Assembly: GCA_022579005.1 (NCBI GenBank)
Contig: MU401594.1
Span: forward strand, 1 to 64,000
DNA: 64,000 nt
Direction of reading: 5' to 3'
Source of the DNA: Poronia punctata
Taxonomy: Eukaryota > Ascomycota > Sordariomycetes > Xylariales > Xylariaceae
A program made the translations under genes and the position numbers. Each line of letters starts with the position of its first letter. The first letter of the stretch is position 1. Positions 22,901 through 35,256 of this stretch are shown here, one piece after another. The notes below the pieces were generated by a model. That model was not told the origin of the DNA. It saw only the letters and a list, made by a program, of their open reading frames with translations, and ran no database searches.

Positions 22901-24548
22901 AATCTACCGAGATTATGACATATTCGACATCGTCTTCTGAGCCGGTTTGGCCCGTAATCAGGAATTTGAGGCTAGTTGAATCTTGCGTCGTTGTTAGGGC
23001 CCAAGGAGAGATTTTGAGGTCGTCAGGAAACTGGGCCACCTTCCAATTCTGACCATGATCCAGCGAATATTTCACCTCTTGGACATCAGCCTCTAGACTA
23101 TCCTGGATGGCCAACAATATAGATCCCTGATCACCGAATTCGTATTTATGGGGTCCTTTGGGCCCTTGAATCCAGGTTTTTCCGGCATCGTCGGAGATGA
23201 AGAGGCTGGAAGACTTTCTATAATCCTTCAGATATTTACCCTTGTTTCCGTTCCCCATGACGAGGCCAGGTGCAGGGCTCGAAAAGACGGTGCCGACATT
23301 GTTCAGTTCAGTAACGGAATGAAGGTGGATTTCTTCGTCTCCCGATCTAACGGTCCCAAACGTCCTACCGTCGTCGAAGGTGATCTTGGTCTTGATTTTC
23401 TTGTCCTCGTCGTTATTCTCGACGTCCTTCCAGTTATCGACCAAGTTGACTAAGAAGATGCCTTGTATGCCGGTGACCTTCTCGAAGTCGACATAATTTT
23501 GGTCGCGGTTCGTATGTTCGATATTCCTCGTGAAATATGTCCCATTAGAGTTGCTGGTGAGCAGGGTGCCCATTGGTGCCGATCTGCGCTTGCTTGAACG
23601 AACATCGATTTGGATGCTGTAATTGGTGCTCTCTAGGATAGTGTATGCCGTCTCGCTTAGGGTGTGGTCCTGCGGGAATACAGCGCGATGCCATGTTTCG
23701 GTGTCGTCCGTCACAAAAAGGGCCATTTCAGCACTATTGGGGGAAGACGTGGCGATAAGCATGTACTTGGTCACCTCGGCGTGGCTGACAATGCCCTGCA
23801 CCGGACGATTGCCGTTCAGGTTCACCTCCTTCTTATCTTGAAAGAAGTTATCTGAGACATATAGACGGTTTTTGTACTGAGGAGAGAAAATGCCCGATCT
23901 CACGATGCACAAGATCCTCGTGTCATCCACATCGGTCTTGCCCGTGGTAAACATTGGCGACGATTTGGCCCACCAGCAACCCTCTGTCTCGGAGAGGAGG
24001 CGCTTTGGCTTCTTCTGAAAACCATTGGTAGTATACATGGTGACTTCATTGCAGAATAGACCGTCGCACTCCATGCCGGTGAAGAGTATCTTGTCCGGGT
24101 CGTCGGCATGGAAGACCATCCAGTTGCCAAACGTATCGGCAAAATCGCTGGTATAGGCATCGGTGGTGAATTTCTCCCACGTCTCTCCCTTATCTTTCGT
24201 CATCCAATGTACGTTCCCGGTAGTCAGGATGTAGGCACGGTCAGGGCTGTATTTGTGCATAATGAGCGCGATAGCCTTGTCGTGTTCAATCCCTTCGACT
24301 TCATCCCACGTGGCGCCGCCATCGGCGGACCGCCATACAGTCCGAGGCCTTTCGGTTTCTTGGAATAGAACGACATTGGAATCCGGAAAGTAGTTGAGGT
24401 AGCTCGGACGGCTCTTGAACGGCGTCACGGCGATGGTCGGTTCGTCTTTGGCGTGGACGGTCGAGGCTGTCGAAAGCAGGAATGTTAGAAGTAGGATGGT
24501 GGGCCACCAAATCGAGGTGGCCGCGCCCAAAGGTCTCAAGGGCCTCAT
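19929..24548 (-). CDS. vps10: Vps10 sorting receptor (sortilin family)
   Basis: Exons 24548-20653 and 20580-19929 (72-bp intron GTATGT...CATAG) give 1515 aa, close to the usual length of fungal Vps10. A signal peptide (about residues 1-33, ending TVHA) leads into two luminal Vps10 domains. Each is made of BNR/Asp-box beta-propeller repeats such as SADGGATWDE, DDAGKTWIQG, THDHGKTWK and TRDAGLTWKE, followed by a cysteine-rich module (PCDCTDADFECDFNF; ETCECTRQDYEW). The domains are joined near residue 690 by a Gly-rich GGGGGSGSG linker. A transmembrane segment (GWAIFFAVMTPIILASLVGWW, about 1379-1399) and a second hydrophobic stretch (about 1428-1450) precede an acidic tail ending DDSDDEA. Fungal Vps10 carries vacuolar hydrolases such as carboxypeptidase Y from the Golgi to endosomes and is recycled by retromer. 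Nothing looks broken. Confidence 0.96.
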
Positions 24549-26898
24549 GGTGCTCCGATTATTGATGGTAAAGTACGGTAGTCATAGCAGAGTTAACCAC
24601 CGAGGTATATAGTCAGATACAGAGGTGACCGGGTAGGGTACGGAGGTAAGGCTGTAGACTAGTTGCTGCCGCCTTGCTGCTGGGACGAGGGAAAGCACGA
24701 TGGCTGCAACAGCACACTGTCGACCGAGCTGCGACTGGGTAGGGATTTTATCCACTGATGGCTAATAGTACAATAACGTGTAGGATAGGCGTAGTTCGAC
24801 AAAGAAATTAGAATAAAATCTAACGCGAAAGGCAGTGTGGCATGTGGTGTTTTGAATTAAAAATATTAGACTACACATAGGTTAACCTAGATGCTTCAGG
24901 TTGACTTGTCCATTACTTCATCAAGGGAAAAGGCTGTCTCGTCCAGAATACCTACGAGTAGGTGGATTGCTCCATCTCCCAGGCGCCAGATCTCCCAGGT
25001 GCTCAGCTCATCATAGCCTTCATAGGTATTTGCCGCGTCACTGTTTATCCTGGAAGTCAGGGGGTAGCTGACAGTATACTAATCCATTTTTGGCTACGCC
25101 AATACTCGCTGATCAAGTCGAATCCTTTTACTACATATTTACGAATAATATGTAGCTAAAGAGTTTATTTATGTTTCCAGCTCTACACTCCCCGCTGCCA
25201 GGGGCTGCTTACCTATCCTCATTTAAAGAGCAATTCCTGTACTTCTTGCATCAACTTTACAGGAAACGCATTATGCCTATTCTCCGGAGGCTTTTCCTTA
25301 TTACAAAGTCCCAGGCTGAGCTTAGTAGGTGCATGTGTTGTTAGCCAGAGATAACGACTCTTTGCTAGGGGACTTGGATATGGAAATGCATATTTCCTAA
25401 CCTAACTTACCTATCTAGGTACCTTCCTACCGCCTTCATACTGCACATAACTTGCCTACATGTAGGTTGTAAGTGACGGTAATACCTTACATGACATTAT
25501 ATATTGGCAAGCACTACGAGTAGCGACCTGGCTGAGGCGCGGCAATTTCGGGATAGGCAGATATACCCGTAGGTTACAAGTTTGTGTAAGCACCTCGTAT
25601 ATCTAAGTTAATGGTCGCTTAGGGTAACCTCACTTATTAACAATACTGCCTGAACAGAACCGGATGCTCTCTAGTTTAGGTAGAAAATATAATATAGGTT
25701 GCCATTAGCATAAACAAGGAACTTCAAAGTTTGAAGCTTCTATGATGAATAGATGATGAAGTTTTGCAAAACATAACATATTAGGTTAGTCTACTTGTAG
25801 AAGGCACTTTAATGTCCGAACTACATAGTTCATGCCCCCCCTTGTTACATTGCAAAATGGTGAAACACCTAGTATCCAGCCTGCCTGTTTGAGCCACTAC
25901 CCGGTCCATTTGGGAGACGCCCAAATCTTTCAAGGGCTCCTCCACCTCCCACGTGCTGAATGCGGTGCAAAACCGGGTGTCGGGCAGCTAACTATGTAGA
26001 CCGGATAAACATGCAAGTGGCCCAGCACCAGCAAGGGGTTGCATGATATTGCCCTAAGTAAATTGATTGTTTTAATACAGCGTAAAGAATGTCCAGAACA
26101 CAGGTTTGTACCTCTTGCTTACCCTCCATCTGTTAAAACAGTCGTTCTTCTTGGGAAGTGACATATACACGTACCTAGATACGGGAGGCAGTGGGCAGCA
26201 ATATGGACTGTGGAGGTAGGTACGCCCCGGCACGTATACATAAGTTATACAGGTACCTGCACGTACACATACTCGTAATGAATCTCAAGTTCTCAACGGT
26301 CGCTACCAGAGGCCTAGAAAACGAGTAGGTATTTTTGGTAGCCCAGCGGCCTAGTAGCAGTTAGACCCCTGTGACGCGCATGCGAAACGCAGTAGCGCAG
26401 TGGGGCGATCGGTCCTGCGACTCTCTTACCACTTATACCTATTATATCCCTACCTTCACCTGCATCAGCACATACACAACACAATGCAAAAGACAGTTTC
26501 CCTCACTGCCGCCCGCTAGACCGTTCCCTCCCGTTGTTTACTGGCCGTGCGCCTCTTCCAACTCTTTGTTTACATCTGATCGCATAGCCCGTGTGTATGC
26601 GCGTTCCTCTTAAAATTTCTCCCTTGTCTTGCTCCAAATTCTCAATACTCACTTGTACTGATTGTTCTACCCCCAACTTCTTTGTATCACAGGTTTTACA
26701 ATACATGATACCACATTGTCTCTGGGTTACCTGCTTACAAACGACTATCGGTTTTCTCGTCTTTCCCTCTCCTCGCGCCTAACCACTCCAGCGACCAATA
26801 TCACAGCATATCGGAACACAGTTGGTTGAGTTGGGACCGATTCCTCTGTATCGTCACCAGTAGCATCACCGGCTTTTCTAGTTGTCAACACCTCCATC
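24549..26898. other. Intergenic between divergent genes vps10 and NTF2-like
   Basis: A 2.3-kb stretch without a supportable gene. It contains several ACCTA/TAGGT motifs (near 25395-25430 and 26215-26255). The last 400 bp are pyrimidine-rich, consistent with the promoter and 5' leader of the NTF2-like gene. Short frames near 24962 and 26371 have no protein features. Confidence 0.55.
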
Positions 26899-28698
26899 AT
26901 GGCCTTGGCGGCTGTGTATCAGCAGTTTCTTGCTGCCCCCGATGTCTCACATCTGGCGGAGACCGCAACACTGAACTATATCACTACGACGACAAGCTTC
27001 AAGGGCTCTTCCAGCATTGTTCAGCACCTCTCTAACGTGCGAAGACAAATCAACAAGAAGAAGGAGGCTATCCTCTCGCTCATTGAGGGGCAGAACGCTA
27101 TTGCTGTTGAGCTGGAAACAATCCTCGAATTTGTCACCTCGGGCGCGGCTTACCTCCCTGCCCTTGACGACAATTTTGTAGCCGACCGCACCGTGCACCT
27201 CCCCATTGTGAGTTCTTTTCTCTTTGAACTTGCATTTTTGATTAGTCTACCCGTACTCGTTACTGACTTTGCGCCTCCCTCCTAGATACACCTAGTCAGC
27301 TTCGATAGTGATGGGAAGATTCTGAGCATACGCCAAAGCTGGGACCAAGGTGCTCTTCTCAGGCAGCTGGACGTCATTGGAAAATCCGGGCGTAATTGGC
27401 CGATTCGTGACGGCAAGGACCAAATCAAGATGATCGAAAGCTGCGTCAAAGCGAATCCGGACGCCGTCTCAGCTTCTTCTCAGCCGTCTACTGCTCTTCC
27501 AGACCGCTCCCGGGGCAACTCTGCCAACGCTCTCCGAGACCCCCACGCCTCACTCTCGTTGTTTGACTCGCGGGAGGAACGGGAGGAACAGCTAGCGTCC
27601 GTCATCTCTCCCCGAGGCGGGGTCCGGCCACGACAACGCGATCTCACCGAGATACTAGGCGATGAGGAAGATGTCCTCGGTTCTCCCAGCGCCGGACGTC
27701 AACGATCAGCATCCCCTAACAAAGCTATTGCGCCCCGCGGTGGGGCTCGACCGCCTCAACGGAATTTCGATGACCTCTTGGGCGAAGACCCAGTTAACGG
27801 CCACGGATCTTCAGACAACGCGATTGCCCCCAAAGCTGGTTCCAGCAAGAATTTCCAGCCGAGCCGTCTATTTGATGTGGAAAAAGATGGTGATCAGGAG
27901 GACGCCACCGAAGACAAGAGATCCCAAGGCCCCACCTACCGGCCCCATCCCAAGAAGTACAGTCATTTTGAATTCTCTGATGGTTCCGACCCCCAAGATG
28001 CTACGCGGCCAGTGGAACCGACTCCGAGAAAGGCCAAGCACGACAGCCAGTGGTCTTTTGACGATTTCGTTACCCCTGCCAAGGTCAAGCCAAACAAGAC
28101 CATTCATCACCAGAATGTGAATCACTGGGATAGCGATGAGGAGACACCGAAAGTGCTGGCTCAAGGCAAAGCCCGTCGCGATGCCGAAAAGCACTTTGAG
28201 CTTGTGGACGACGGTAACTCGCCAGCCGAACGTCGCCCTGTACGGCCACGTGGCTCTACTCACAACAACGGATTGGGCCTTTACAAGAACAACCTCTACG
28301 ATGAAGACGGAAAGACGCCAAGCCCGGCACAAGTGCAAAAGCCGCTCGGGGCCATCACCAACCGAAAGGACCGCGGTCGAGACTTTGATGCCCACTGGGA
28401 CGTAGACGACGATGCGACGCCCAACAAGTCGGAAGACAAGCACATTGTTGGTGGTGATCGCAAGAAGGCAGTAAAAATGATGGAATCAAACTGGGCCGCC
28501 TACGATGAATCGCCAGTGCAGAAGGAAAAGGAAAATAAGCGAGAAGGCATCGCTATCGGCGGCGACGGAATGGGTGGTAATAAAGGCTCGTCCCGAAACT
28601 GGATGTTCAGCGACGAGGATGACACGCAACCCAAAAATCCAGGTCCCCAACGAAAAGCGGCTGCTGCCAAGACAGGTGGCTTCAACTGGGACTTTTAG
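26899..28698 (+). CDS. NTF2-like domain protein with long disordered tail
   Basis: Exons 26899-27207 and 27286-28698 (78-bp intron GTGAGT...CCTAG) give 573 aa. Residues 1-about 160 form an NTF2-like alpha+beta fold: a helical start (VYQQFLAAPDVSHLAE), then ETATLNYITTTTSFKG, a strand around LVSFDSDGKILSIRQSWDQG, and GRNWPIRDGKDQIKMI. The remainder is predicted disordered, acidic and basic in turn. It has recurring short motifs: ISPRGGVRPRQRDLTEILG / IAPRGGARPPQRNFDDLLG, then HFEFSDGSD, WSFDDFVTP, HFELVDDG, HWDVDDDATP, NWMFSDEDD and the C-terminal FNWDF. These aromatic-acidic repeats look like protein-binding peptides. The molecular role is unknown; such NTF2-like fungal proteins are conserved in Pezizomycotina. 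Confidence 0.85.
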
Positions 28699-29948
28699 GC
28701 GACCCCGGATGCCTCGGATGGTTCGATACGGTAAAGGAACAAGCACTTGCACACCGATGACGACGCTACCATGTCAATAACGACTCACGAATTTTTGGTC
28801 TTGACATCGCCCGCCTTCCTGTCCAGGACGGGATATGGCAGGCTTTTTCTTCTTTTTATTAGTACCATGTTCAAGTGGTTAGCCTAACCTTAGGGTTGAG
28901 GAAATTGTGATGATGAGTGTACAGAGTACGATAGGACATAAACCCTTCAATTGTATACTACTGTGTAAGTGTTTTTCACTATCAAATGGGGAAAACGATG
29001 GGGCGGTACCGTGAGCGGAAATGGAAGAAGCTTTTCTCTTCGTGTATAATAATTGACAAGTACTGAATATTACCTACATAACGTGTGCTCAGGTTCTAAG
29101 ACTACTAATTTCGTCCCTATAGTAGTAATGGCTTTTTTGTTTACATGGATGCTTCGTGTTGTTCCATAGATAGTCGACTATACTAGGTGTCCCATCTTAT
29201 GAGATAGTCGCCGCGTCATCGATATGTAGTGCTGGTGCGGTTACGAGTACATGAACTGTTTGGAGACGGGAAGGACAAGCTTCTTTTTTCTGGCTCCTAT
29301 TTCTTGCATAGTTACGTGCACATACGAGTTAAATGACCGACCTACATATATTAAACCCAGTCGCAAGGAGAAGATACTTATGGGAGCCGAACAAGTAGAT
29401 ACCCGTAGTAACTTGAAGCTTTGAAGGTACAGCCTCGACTGAGCCGCCCGCTTTTTGGATACCTACTGCTTTCCACCTTGTGTAGTAACTTGTACCCAGT
29501 GTATCCTGAATTCCCTCTTTAAGATGGCTTCCTAAGGCAGTTATATATGTGCAGTTTTTTTTTTAGCAAGATCCCATGTGGATGGTGAATAATAGAGGCG
29601 AGGGAAGAGCCCTGCGAAGGTTACAGCTGATTCCTGATGGTCTGTGCTCGTATTCTATCAGGCGGTAGCTTGTAACCAACTAAGTTACTTGTTACAGTTT
29701 AGCGCCTCGATGGGCTGAGAGTTCCCCACCCTTACCAACCCCTGTGCAGGAAGGTATTATGCAGCTAACCTTAACTGCGACCGTGATTCGAGGGTCTTTG
29801 CGACAGCGAATTTGCGGCTCAATTGATATCGCTCACCACCTTCGAGAATTCTTGGCTAGTCAGCATATATTCTCAGTTGGGCCGAGCTACGTATAATTCC
29901 GTGACATATGCATCACGCCGAATTACTACACAGAGAGATTACAATACT
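28699..29948. other. Intergenic, nothing specific seen
   Basis: 3' region of the NTF2-like gene and promoter of the next gene. I see no RNA gene, repeat family or plausible coding sequence. Confidence 0.55.
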
Positions 29949-31250
29949 ATGCACCGAACCGGCGCCATAGCGCGGCAGCGCTCCGTCTGCCATATGTGCG
30001 AGTCGATATCCGCACAGCGCCGTCCGGTTGCAACGCCCTTGTCTACCATAAAAGATGTGTCACAGTCTTCCTACCAATCCCGACGGGCTATGAGCTTTAC
30101 GAAAGCCACTCCAACATGTCGTCTGTCGCCGACCAGAACCTCGCCCGCTAAACTGCATTATGCCATTTCGAATATCCGACCAATGGCCACGAACCCGCCG
30201 AATCCCCCGCCGTCGTTTCTATTGGGCCTCCTAGGCTATCGGAAGAACGGTGTGTTGTCGTCCCCAGCTCCGTCCGAGGAGAGCGTAGGCGAGGCTCTGG
30301 AGTTTTGCGAGACGCTCGCGAGCGCGCTCACCGACGAGAATGTGCAGTTTGCTCATAGCCATTGGGAACAAGCTATAAAAGAGTTGGATTCAACCGCTTC
30401 GGCTCTCCTCTCGCTGGACGGTGAAAACGAACGTAAGATGACTCGTTGGACGAGGTCCGAGGATGCAGAAACAACCGTATCACCACCAGAATTTATGGAT
30501 AAAGTCTCCAACACGGCGTATCTGGTCCTGGCTCACCCTCCCGTATCCATAACACCCAAGCTACTCAAGCAATACGTCAAAATCCAAGCCAAGCTGAAGA
30601 GGCCAGAGACTCTACCAAAAGTGTTTCAGTTGTACGCCTCTAAGCCTGTGCTGGTCAAGGACTCTGTTCCACCAAGCTACACCCGACCGAACCCAGATCG
30701 GGCTGCCAATGCTATCGAATCTGAGACAATCGAATTGGCACTGGACACGGCCATCGGTGCCAAGAATCTGGATGCCGCCGTCGGAATCATTGAAAACAGC
30801 TATGGCACTACAGCATTTGTCCGGGGCAAGCTTCTTCGTCACGGTCTGTTGCCTGCCACTGCGTTTGCGGCCACGCCTGTGGCTGCTTACGCCTTGGCGG
30901 TCAACTTCTCGGGGATACAGCAGGCAATGGATACCGCCATGGCGACAAATGTGGCGTTTGCTGGGATACTCGCATACGTCGGGTTCACAGCCTCGATTGG
31001 CATTGTCGCACTAACAACGGCAAATGACCAGATGAAGCGGGTGACGTGGGCCCCAGGCCAGCCCTTACGCAAGCGCTGGATCAGAGAGGAGGAGAGAGCG
31101 GCACTAGATAAGATAGCATGTGCGTGGGGTTTCCAAGAGCCATGGCGTCAGGGTGAGGAAGAAGGCGGTGACTGGGAGGCTCTCCGCGAGTACATTCTCC
31201 AGAAGGGGATGATGCTGGATCGCACCGAATTACTCGAGGGAATGGACTAA
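29949..31250 (+). CDS. Probable mitochondrial membrane protein, unknown function
   Basis: Intronless 433-aa frame starting MHRTGAIARQRSVC at the first in-frame ATG; the frame is open further upstream without an ATG. The first about 80 residues are rich in Arg, Ser and Thr and poor in acids, as in a mitochondrial presequence. A helical middle (SVGEALEFCETLASAL, YVKIQAKLKRPETLPKVFQLYA, DTAIGAKNLDAAVGIIENSY) has a TPR/PPR-like look. Two hydrophobic segments follow (LLPATAFAATPVAAYALAV, about 298-316; NVAFAGILAYVGFTASIGIV, about 331-350). The C-terminus (RVTWAPGQPLRKRW...) is basic then acidic. A conserved fungal inner-membrane protein is likely; I cannot name the family with confidence. Confidence 0.78.
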   Translation: MHRTGAIARQRSVCHMCESISAQRRPVATPLSTIKDVSQSSYQSRRAMSFTKATPTCRLSPTRTSPAKLHYAISNIRPMATNPPNPPPSFLLGLLGYRKNGVLSSPAPSEESVGEALEFCETLASALTDENVQFAHSHWEQAIKELDSTASALLSLDGENERKMTRWTRSEDAETTVSPPEFMDKVSNTAYLVLAHPPVSITPKLLKQYVKIQAKLKRPETLPKVFQLYASKPVLVKDSVPPSYTRPNPDRAANAIESETIELALDTAIGAKNLDAAVGIIENSYGTTAFVRGKLLRHGLLPATAFAATPVAAYALAVNFSGIQQAMDTAMATNVAFAGILAYVGFTASIGIVALTTANDQMKRVTWAPGQPLRKRWIREEERAALDKIACAWGFQEPWRQGEEEGGDWEALREYILQKGMMLDRTELLEGMD

Positions 31251-32463
31251 AAGTTGAAAAGTTGTGGTTCCCGTACCCACGAAATTACCTCAAACGGTTT
31301 AAAACGGTCTAAAAGCGGAACTATCTGAGCGTTGTCTACGAGTACGTGTAGGATAAGACTAGGTATTCTTCTTGGATTTCTTTTTTTTTGGGCGGCGGAC
31401 TGAGGTCCGGTCACGCGCTAACACAATTGTCTTTTACAACCGTCTCTACCCAACCTGCCCTCCTGCCCGACGAACTGGGTAAAACCAAGATAAAGGCGGT
31501 GTTGGGAGTACGTTGCCAAGCAGAGTCAGCGCCGAAACTTAAATATGTACTGTACGTTACCATGGTTCACATTTATTGCCGCCAAGGTTTGATAACGGCA
31601 TATGCTCAGCTCCGCCACAGCTGCCAAGCAAGTTAACCGGCGAGCCTCATGAATTGAACTATCTAGCGTGTGCCGATCCCTGTGTTTTCTGGCCAAGCTC
31701 GCTTGTGCACGCTGACAGGTTCTGTCTCTAGCTAGGTACATATTCCACTGCCGTGATTTGGTTGGAATTACTAGCAATTACGAGTACCACCGTTTTGGTA
31801 CCTATCTATCAAGATTCGGCTCCCGTCTGGGCTCCCGACTCCTATCATTAGTAGCCGCATCTACAACTACCTAACCTACCAGCTCATGGTCATGTCAGCC
31901 GCCTTAACATTCGGCCACCATCTTGGTATCTAGCAACGCAGAGAAACGAGATGTGTATGTCTCGAGTCTGCTTCTCTTGATGTCATGGGGTACCGAAGTT
32001 CTCTCGGGCCAAGAATCCAGGTATTGGTATTGGCGTCACTCTTGAGTGACAGCGGGGTGGGACTTGTCGAACCGGCAAGATCCCTGACACAAATGTCTGG
32101 GCATATTTCCTATCCTCAGCTTATGATCCCTTTACCACGTCCTTGGGTCTTGGGCTCGAACCGAATTCGAGCCCGACATGTACCCTATTAATATCCTGTC
32201 GAAGAGCCAATCTTAAAATCAGAGATGCAGATTTGACAGATCCAGAGTCATTTTGGTTGCCTGGGCACGCACAGTTTCCTTTCATCTTGTACTTATACCT
32301 AGCTACTCTATACATGTCTGGCTGCATCCAACACTATTTGCTACATTCTCAATAAATCACGTTGCTTCTTCCTCACTCACCCCTTTCGACTCATCCAGTC
32401 CCGTCCCGTAGCCGCTTCGAATCTTGGAATCTTGGTATCTACTGATTCCAGGAAAAGCCCAAG
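31251..32463. other. Intergenic with a perfect short hairpin
   Basis: No gene is supported. A 9-bp perfect inverted repeat with a 5-nt spacer (GGGCTCGAA at 32152-32160, TTCGAGCCC at 32166-32174) lies about 290 bp before the next gene. It does not fit a tRNA fold in either orientation. Confidence 0.5.
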
Positions 32464-33540
32464 ATGGGTGGCCAGTTCACGCCAGTCGACCCGGCGCGGT
32501 GTCCCCATTACGCCGGATTCGCTTCTCACTTGGATAGAACTCATTTCGACGCTCTGTACTGGACATTATTCTTCCTTGTGATCTTGGCCTTGTTCAGTGC
32601 CTCGTGGGTATTCCAATGGTACGTCAAATCTATATCAGGAGCCATCCATGGGCTACCAAAGCTTAGCTAACTTCGTTTTCTTTTCTTTCGCGTCTCAGGA
32701 CTATGAAATATCGTGACTGCGCGACATTCACAGTGGAAAAGTTCAGAAAGAGACTTCTAACATCATTAATATGTACTCTCGGCATTTTCTTAGTCGCAGC
32801 CGTCATGATCGTGATGGAGGTGTACGCTTTACTTGCTCTGCAGTTCTGCGACGGGGAGGATCTCATGTCGCTTTACTGGGCCACGTGGACCATGCTCCAG
32901 CTTGGGTCCGAGATTGCCATATTAGGCGTCAGTCTGGCATTGTGGCATCATCTACAGGATATGGAACATCCGTGAGTCTTCTTCCTTTTCCCCTGTCTCC
33001 GGTGTCTTTACGCACTTACTTACCCGCCATTCCCCTTCCCCCAGTCTCTGGGCCCTTGCTCTAGGTACGCCTGTCCTAGTCGTGGCTGGCTTTGGACATG
33101 TCCTCTGGTTAGTAATCCGCCGGTTCTACCTCCGCTTCAAGGGCGGACGCAAAGCGAGGTGTTATACTTGTAGCAAGGAGGCTTGTGTCGAAAGTCGGGA
33201 TATCTCTTCTTCAAGGTAAGCAAAGCATAATATGTGACCTGTCCTGTCTCGAAGAAAGGAACAAAATGCTGACAGGTGACAATAAAAAAGATGTAGTACA
33301 AGCGTCGAGAAAACCCAAGAAGAAGAAGACGAAGAACAACAACAACAAGAAAAGTTGTACGAATTCGAGACGGGACGAACCATGTATCTGGCCATGGACA
33401 CCGGAAACGACGAACGAGTCCGTCAGTGGCCTTGTTTCATGTACATGGCTGATGGGAAAGCCGTTGTAAGAGTTACGACTGTGTCGGGTCCGGGTCCGTC
33501 GATGACGAGACAGGAGTCTTCTGAAACGCTCTCTGGATAA
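32464..33540 (+). CDS. Four-TM membrane protein, unknown function
   Basis: Four exons are inferred (32464-32618, 32699-32971, 33045-33215, 33297-33540), giving 280 aa with phases agreeing at every join. Hydrophobic segments: ALYWTLFFLVILALFSASWV (about 30-49), CTLGIFLVAAVMIVMEVYAL (about 74-93), a third around MLQLGSEIAILGVSLALW, and a fourth around ALALGTPVLVVAGFGHVLWLVI. The last segment is followed by basic RRFYLRFKGGRKARCYTC. The cytosolic tail is rich in Glu and Gln (QEEEDEEQQQQEK), then Ser/Thr. The last acceptor (GATGTAG at 33290-33296) was chosen because the nearer CAG at 33273-33275 would put a TGA in frame. It does not match a family I can name. Topology suggests a small integral membrane protein with both ends cytosolic. 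Confidence 0.75.
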
Positions 33541-35160
33541 AAAGGGACCAAAAGAAAGATGACGCGGCCAACGACGGCTCCGTTTCCCTTCTACAGGACG
33601 TCCGGTTTCCCTAAAAGACGGGGTGGAAGAAAGCCTTCAACGAAGGGGGAAATACTACTTTTGGGTATGTATATCTCCTAATCATTCTCCTGAATAAGTA
33701 GGGCACGGTGTTGATCTAACTAGGTCTCCTGATTTAGGTTGGTCATGATGAGACCAAGACTTGTATGCCGAAATTCATGGGGCTCTAGCACAGGACTTAG
33801 GTGGATAGTTGGTTAGGGGTAGGGAAAATGGCGGGCAGGAAAGGGGAAAACTATTTATTCTTTCTTCTTTGGTCTGGTGAGAGTACTGGGTATCTACAGG
33901 TTTCTCTTCGGGATAAGGCGCATTTATTGGAATTTTTGCTTTAGGACGGAACCTCATAGCGGAGATGGATATATACCCTACATGTAGGCTTCAGGGCCAA
34001 AGCGAGTGGGTTTGATTTTGGATGGCGGGAGGCGTTTAGGAAAGATAGTCACTCTTGCTCCTACTTTATATCTAACCTAATATTCCAAATAACATCTTAA
34101 CTCGACTTTCTAAGTATAATAATCTCACGTACGTATACCTTTTCATCTATTCATCATTATACACGTACACACAAATTGATCGATATTGACTTCTCCTACT
34201 TGTATAGTACGTCAGATAATAAATGACATGTATCCTCCTCTATCACATCTTAAGCGCTCTTCTCATCACACCCCTCCCACTTGCAATGCAAGTACTTTTG
34301 TCCAGTCTGATACATCACACACGTACTATTAAAGGCCAAGGAACGCCAATAAGCACCAAGCAAAAATGTCTAAAGTGCCGTGCCGTCTTATGTATATCCT
34401 TTTCTTGGCCAGACAAAAAAACGCCGTCTTACGAGTACATGGACATAAGGGTACCGATCTACATACCTACGTGTTTCATGTGCGTGTAGGTCTTTTCTTT
34501 CTTCCTTCTTCTTCCTCTCCTTCTTTCTTCATCACACACACTCTCTCTCTCTCTCTCTCTGTTACACGTAAATTTAACATTACGAGTACCTACCTCCTTC
34601 GTAGGTCAGTGAACTATTCTAGATACTTACCTAATCCGTACCTACCAAGAACCGACCTAAACTACAAACAGTTCCAGATCCCTACCCGGCCAAGACTTAC
34701 CGGGGAGCCGGATAAGCTAAGCTAAGCGGCCCGCTTATATAAATAAGAAAAAGAAAAAAAGCCAAGTCTAGAAACCTGTCATGTGCTTACATAGGTACTC
34801 GTAGTACAAAACGAAATGTCTTTGCAAAGAAATGAACGTTGTTGAACACGTGCTAACCTTAGGTACCTACCTGACGTTACCATCCTTTCCCCCCCTTTCC
34901 CCAATGTTTATGCAGAAGAGGACTTGTAGTTACATATTTCCCGTTGTACCTAGTTCCTGTCTCTTTCAACTTTCCATCCACCCCTCACACTGTCACTACC
35001 TAACTTACCTTACTCACCTGTCTAAACTTCACATTGAGCACTCCTACACATTAGACATACCTTAGCTGCTAGGAAGCACTATAAACACCAATTCCAGCCC
35101 CGTCTCCCAACATTCGGTCAGTCAGTCAGTCAACCAATCAAATTGCATGGTTTCACAAAC
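33541..35160. other. Intergenic, microsatellites only
   Basis: Contains a (CT)n run (about 34540-34560), ACCTA motifs (34586-34650, 34864) and a short (GTCA)n run near 35117. Small open frames at 34223-35065 look random. Confidence 0.55.
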
Positions 35161-35245
35161 GGTTGTATAGTATAGTGGTTAGTACGGCTCGTTGTGGTCA
35201 ACGAGGAATACCGAGCAGACTCAGGTTCGATTCCTGATACAGCCA
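35161..35245 (+). tRNA. tRNA-His (GTG) with 13-nt intron
   Basis: Folded by hand. The acceptor stem is GGTTGTA/TACAGCC with discriminator A at 35245. The D stem is GTAT/GTAC. The anticodon stem GCTCG/CGAGC (35187-35191, 35112 plus 4 i.e. 35112-35116 on the 3' side) flanks TTGTGG + intron + C. The variable loop is AGAC, and the T arm is TCAGG-TTCGATT-CCTGA. Anticodon GTG lies at 35194-35196. The 13-nt intron TCAACGAGGAATA (35198-35210) sits one base 3' of the anticodon, the canonical nuclear tRNA intron position, and leaves the usual TTGTGGC loop. Note on coordinates: the 3' anticodon strand is 35212-35216. The discriminator A73 is expected for eukaryotic tRNA-His. The intron should be removed by the tRNA splicing endonuclease and ligase. 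Confidence 0.92.
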
Positions 35246-35256
35246 TACAAATTCTC

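Noticed and set aside
33216..33296. Acceptor CAG at 33273-33275 for the last intron of the four-TM gene
   Set aside because: It would put TGA in frame at once; the TAG at 33294-33296 keeps an 81-codon terminal exon open.
35161..35245. Anticodon arm formed by CTCGTTG/CAACGAG without an intron
   Set aside because: It leaves a four-base loop and no proper anticodon position; the intron model gives a standard seven-base loop and complete cloverleaf.
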